NCBI GenBank assembly: GCA_015227615.1
Contig: JAALGZ010000029.1
Location: 434,001 to 498,000 of the forward strand
Source of the DNA: Labyrinthula sp. Ha
Lineage: Eukaryota; Sar; Bigyra; Labyrinthulida; Labyrinthulaceae
Length of the DNA stretch: 64,000 nucleotides
Direction of reading: 5' to 3'
Position 1 is the first letter of the stretch. Each line of letters starts with the position of its first letter. Both the position numbers and the translations under genes were made by a program. The notes under the pieces were generated by a model. That model searched no databases. It was not told where the DNA came from and saw only the letters and a program-made list of their open reading frames with translations. Shown one piece after another: positions 62,101-64,000 of this stretch.

Positions 62101-64000
62101 GGATTGATGCAGTTAGCCATTGGAAAAGCAATGAGAAACGGAGGTGATTTTTATATCAAAGGTGGAGATGCCAAGAATAGGGGTGGGTCAGTCAGTATAG
62201 AAAGCGGGGGGAAGAGTGCAAAAGAAAGTGGTGGTATTGAGATATTGACCCCGAATACAACAAGGTAGTTCTTTTTCTCTTGCCAACTTTAGAATTTCTG
62301 GATGGATAACCCTGACCACAGGTGCAACTTTTGAAGAACTGGCAGGGAATATAGTTGCTCTAACAGGGTCATCGGAAAAAACTAGCTCCGGAAATGTTAG
62401 TCTAGGAAGCGGAGATTCTGGTGAAGGGAACTCAGGGTCGATACTGCTCAAGACTGGAGGGGCCCCGGAAGGAAAAGGAGGTGCTATTATAATTGCAACT
62501 TCTAATAGCACGGTGTTAAGCGGTGACATATTGGCAACTACTGGTAGTTCAAAGTACTCCTCTGGCATGCTTGAGTTTGCTACTGGGGAGGCGCTCTCTG
62601 AGAGTTCTGGGATACTTCGTCTTAGTAGTGGAAGCTCTCGTGGTAAAGGAGGAAACATAGAGTTGTGTTCAGGCGATAGTTCTCACGAGATTGGGGGAGG
62701 CATTGAAATTCATTCTGGTGGGAGCAATAAGTTTTCTACTGGTAACATAAGACTTTCTACCGCAAACTCTTCAAACCTGTTACAGGGCGTGTCTGGCAAC
62801 ATAAATTTATTTAGTGGCAATGCAGCTGGTGTCTCTGGAAACCTTACTCTTGGGACGGGAAGAAGCATTCTGGGGACAGTTGGAGACGTTATTCTAGTTG
62901 CAGGAGAAGGTTTGTTTTCCGGCAATATAAGGATATCTGCTGGAAACTCAATGAGCAATGATATTGGAGGTGGTGTTAGTATTTTGTCGGGCAACAGTCC
63001 TTCACAGTTTAGTGGCGAGGTATTTATATCAACAGGAGTGGGTTCTGGCACAGGTTCTGTTACTATTGAGTCAGGAAATGCCGGTCAGTTTGCCTCAGGT
63101 GAACTCATTTTGCGAACAGGAGACTCTGTGTGTGACTCGGCAGGTAGTTTGCATCTTGTTGGAGGACAAGGTATTGTTGCTGCTAACGTTACACTTCGAG
63201 GAGGCCTCAGTCGACGTTTCCGAGGTGGTGATGTCTTAATTGAGAGTGGTGCCAGTACATCTTATGCCTCCGGTAAGATCGAAATTGCTAGTTCTCAACT
63301 GGAGAATTCTGGTCGAACTGGATATTTAAGTATAAAATCAGGGCAAAACACAATTGGAAACTCTGGTAGAATGGAGATATTCACTGGCGATTCTGGTTCC
63401 GGCGAATCAGGAACAATTATCTTATATTCAGGAATGACGTCTTCCAGTTTGCCAGGGACTGTACTGGTAGCTGGTGGAAATTCCACCTATTCAACAGCTG
63501 GGAGTATACTTTTGAGAAGTGGAGTTAGTGCGTATAGTTCTTCAGGGGACTTTAGTGCAGGAACTTCTGATGCTGGTCTTGTTGGTAATTCCGGTGCTAT
63601 AGTTGTGCAAACTGGAGATACAACGAATGGAAACAGCGGTAGCATCGTCTTTCATTCAGGAAACGCAAGTGGTGACAAGGGTGGTCGGATTGAACTTTCT
63701 GCTGGTAACACAGGTTCTGGAGTAGGGGCCTCAGTTACTATAGAAGCTGGAATGTCTACACCTGAAACAGGAGGTTCTATAGTGCTAACTTCCGGGGGAT
63801 CAATGGACGGTGATACTGGATACTTAAGACTGGAAACTAGAAGATCTTTTGGTTCGGGATCCTCAGGTCACATATATTTATCTTCAGCTTCCTCTAGTAA
63901 CTCCTCTGGTGAGATTCATGTTAGAACTGGTGATTCTAGTTCAGTCTCAGGAAACATTTTCTTGTTAGTTGGCCACTCTAAGTGTGAAAAGGGAGGGAAT
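29146..64000 (+). CDS. Giant repeat fibre protein with PSI modules and internal Peptidase_S74 domains (3' incomplete)
   Basis: At least ten exons (29146-30094, 30121-31980, 32011-33954, 33977-34165, 34200-35201, 35231-40425, 40453-55291, 55343-60478, 60507-62264, 62293 onward) encode about 11,500 residues and remain open at the window edge. An in-frame ATG at 29287 would place a classic signal peptide (MKKETN then a Val/Leu/Cys-rich core) at the N-terminus; the first ATG gives a 47-residue basic extension. Two PSI-like Cys modules (residues 115-150 and 162-205) follow. After about residue 220 comes a chain of roughly 15-residue rungs, SG-x-(I/V/L)-x-(I/V/L)-x-(S/T)-G-x5-6. The chain is rich in Gly, Ser and Asn-x-Ser/Thr sequons and very poor in Cys. 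S74 domains interrupt it near residues 3760 and 7747. I infer a secreted or surface, probably trimeric beta-helix fibre made as a self-processing precursor. Exon 7/8 joining is uncertain by frame. Confidence 0.85.
29287..29380 (+). other. Signal-peptide-like segment of the giant protein
   Basis: From the internal ATG at 29287 the sequence reads MKKETN, then a hydrophobic core CVVLVLLLCFC, then small residues APLLEAKS, a textbook n-h-c arrangement. If translation begins at 29146 instead, the same segment sits at residues 60-78 behind a basic extension and could act as a signal anchor. Either way the repeat region would enter the ER. Confidence 0.65.
29488..29765 (+). other. Two PSI-like cysteine modules
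   Basis: Module 1 contains CTKC, then ADCGFC, then further Cys. Module 2 contains CDHLYSCSEC, then DCAWC, then Cys. The C-x2-C...CxxC spacing with an aromatic residue before the last Cys matches PSI (plexin-semaphorin-integrin) folds, which occur in extracellular proteins. Apart from a single CPRC island and scattered singles, nearly all cysteines of the protein are here. Confidence 0.65.
30095..30120 (+). other. 26-nt intron 1, giant gene
   Basis: This is a GTATAC...AATTTAG intron in phase 1, splitting a Gly codon (G|GT). Removal restores ...VLGGG-VGTAGKIHLKGG and the repeat register. Confidence 0.85.
31981..32010 (+). other. 30-nt intron 2, giant gene
   Basis: This is a GTGAAT...ATATAG intron in phase 1 with an internal stop. 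Removal joins ...ISIR to GGDGSSTELANGGDGG in frame. Confidence 0.85.
33955..33976 (+). other. 22-nt (or 28-nt) intron 3, giant gene
   Basis: The donor is GTATTTTTATT. Two acceptors six bases apart (CATCAG at 33976, TCACAG at 33982) both restore the frame, giving HVLIITGAGKG or HVLIRAGKG. Both fit the rung pattern. The 28-nt form is closer to the size of the other introns. NAGNAG-like alternative use is possible. Confidence 0.7.
34166..34199 (+). other. 34-nt intron 4, giant gene
   Basis: This is a GTACTTTG...TTTTCTTAG intron in phase 1 at a Gly codon. Removal joins ...RKGVSGG to ITIITGNSTYGNSG. Confidence 0.85.
35202..35230 (+). other. 29-nt intron 5, giant gene
   Basis: This is a GTATATTTTGA...TACTTTAG intron in phase 1 with an in-frame stop. 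Removal joins ...VWLVSG to SSRGPDKSGVGG. Confidence 0.85.
40426..40452 (+). other. 27-nt intron 6, giant gene
   Basis: This is a GTTCTTTTTG...TATATTTAG intron in phase 0, 138 nt before the catalytic Ser codon of the first S74 domain. Removal joins ...SSIGSPFK to VMSGASISVSG. Confidence 0.85.
40585..40890 (+). other. Peptidase_S74 intramolecular chaperone domain 1
   Basis: The motif SDSRVKMDIEE begins at 40591 (about residue 3760). It carries the SDxRxK signature whose Ser and Lys form the self-cleaving dyad in phage endosialidase chaperones. Family landmarks follow in order: an LYERLNRLQLRSYRY segment, RGLVAQEVLEIFPEHV and IDKQAIVLDLIGGFQ. Known S74 domains trimerise triple-beta-helix fibres and then cut the chain just before the Ser. 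The first roughly 3,760 residues would be released here. Unlike phage proteins, the frame continues for thousands of residues. Confidence 0.85.
43681..44340 (+). other. Non-repeat island with CPRC in the giant protein
   Basis: Between about residues 4790 and 5010 the rung pattern gives way to a mixed sequence. A lead-in resembles those before the S74 domains (...VFNIANGSMDT...WPIYSKNLFIERTELSD). Then come CPRCAYKEI and KLYERFKGAGYENI. The SD...R spacing hints at a very diverged S74-like module, but the signature is lost and CPRC is new. It could instead be a knob or binding domain on the fibre. Confidence 0.35.
46465..46650 (+). other. Shortened S74-like relic in the giant protein
   Basis: The sequence LIISDIRLKSL (Ser codon at 46477, about residue 5722) keeps the full SDxRxK motif. 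It is followed by a helix-like VAVLRLRTLPL and a second helical segment, but lacks the conserved G-x-x-AQEV core. It lies 1,962 residues after the first S74 Ser and 2,025 before the second, almost exactly halfway. This suggests an ancestral duplication in which the middle S74 decayed or was repurposed. Confidence 0.5.
52546..52870 (+). other. Peptidase_S74 intramolecular chaperone domain 2
   Basis: SDMRIKRDIEK begins at 52552 (about residue 7747). It is followed by VYEKVRALELYDYGY, RGLLAQQVNETSPEHI and VNKQAISLDVLGAFNF, giving the same layout as the first S74. The preceding LFRVLGANGSKALEID and FQHNRTIFHRELQVP segments resemble the fibre-tip sequences that precede S74 in phage fibres. Ser and Lys of the dyad are both present. 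Between the two Ser residues lie 3,987 residues. Confidence 0.85.
55292..55342 (+). other. Intron 7, giant gene (boundaries unresolved)
   Basis: An intron is required because the frame shifts between the repeat coding on each side. The best-looking sites (G|GTGTAAAT donor at 55292 and TTCCTTCCTAG acceptor at 55342) leave the two sides out of frame by one base. Frame-preserving alternatives are 55248-55342 (95 nt) and 55292-55401 (110 nt), but both remove repeat-like coding. A one-base assembly error is equally possible. Confidence 0.45.
60479..60506 (+). other. 28-nt intron 8, giant gene
   Basis: This is a GTATTCCTTTG...TTGTTAG intron in phase 2. Removal joins ...NSGKGSKL to GGNISLVAGFGG. 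Confidence 0.85.
62265..62292 (+). other. 28-nt intron 9, giant gene
   Basis: This is a GTAGTTC...AACTTTAG intron in phase 2. Removal joins ...LTPNTTR to ISGWITLTTGATFEE. The following exon is open to the last base of the window. Confidence 0.85.

Noticed and set aside
29190-63486. Many proline-rich open frames antisense to the giant gene
   Set aside because: They are the complement of Gly/Ser-rich codons (GGN becomes NCC), which rarely give stops on the other strand. They have no independent start context or domains.

Overview
This window is nuclear DNA from a eukaryote, most likely a unicellular alga or related protist. The evidence is AT-rich intergenic DNA, spliceosomal GT-AG introns, a standard stop-codon code, a 175-bp satellite, and a chorismate mutase (so an aromatic amino acid pathway). 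Every intron I could place by reading frame is unusually short, mostly 26-31 nt, with 22 and 34 nt as extremes. I cannot assign the lineage. The temptin-like/cytochrome b561 protein and a host gene carrying Peptidase_S74 domains would suit a stramenopile or similar group, but that is only a guess.

Layout. 1-3900: gene-poor. 3901-5829 (-): intronless secreted/membrane protein with a temptin-like Cys domain, a cytochrome b561 six-helix core and a long basic tail. 5830-12229: gene-poor, with a MITE-like element at 6879-7537 flanked by TA. 12230-13507 (-): three-exon ARO7-type chorismate mutase fused to a C-terminal ACT domain. 16489-18164 (-): four-exon major-facilitator transporter resembling the FLVCR/SLC49 layout, with a cluster of TAACGTTA palindromes upstream. 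18371-21710: nothing recognisable. 21711-28138: about 37 tandem copies of a 175-bp satellite with traces of higher-order (700-bp) organisation. 28139-29145: presumed promoter region of the last gene.

29146 to the right edge (+): one giant gene, still open at position 64000. At least ten exons, one of them 14.8 kb, join into about 11,500 residues. The product begins with a signal-like segment and two PSI-like Cys modules. It then consists of hundreds of roughly 15-residue rungs of the form (S/G)-G-x-hydrophobic-x-hydrophobic-x-(S/T)-G, which look like a beta-solenoid or triple-beta-helix fibre. Two intact Peptidase_S74 (endosialidase-type intramolecular chaperone) domains are embedded inside the chain, near residues 3760 and 7747, each with the SDxRxK Ser/Lys motif. 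A shorter S74-like relic (SDIRLK) lies halfway between them. In phage fibres S74 domains sit at the C-terminus, trimerise the fibre and cut themselves off. Here, fibre sequence continues for thousands of residues after each one. This suggests a polyprotein that folds and self-cleaves into several roughly 3,700-4,000-residue fibre subunits, and it is the most interesting system in the window. The genes shown do not form an obvious pathway together.
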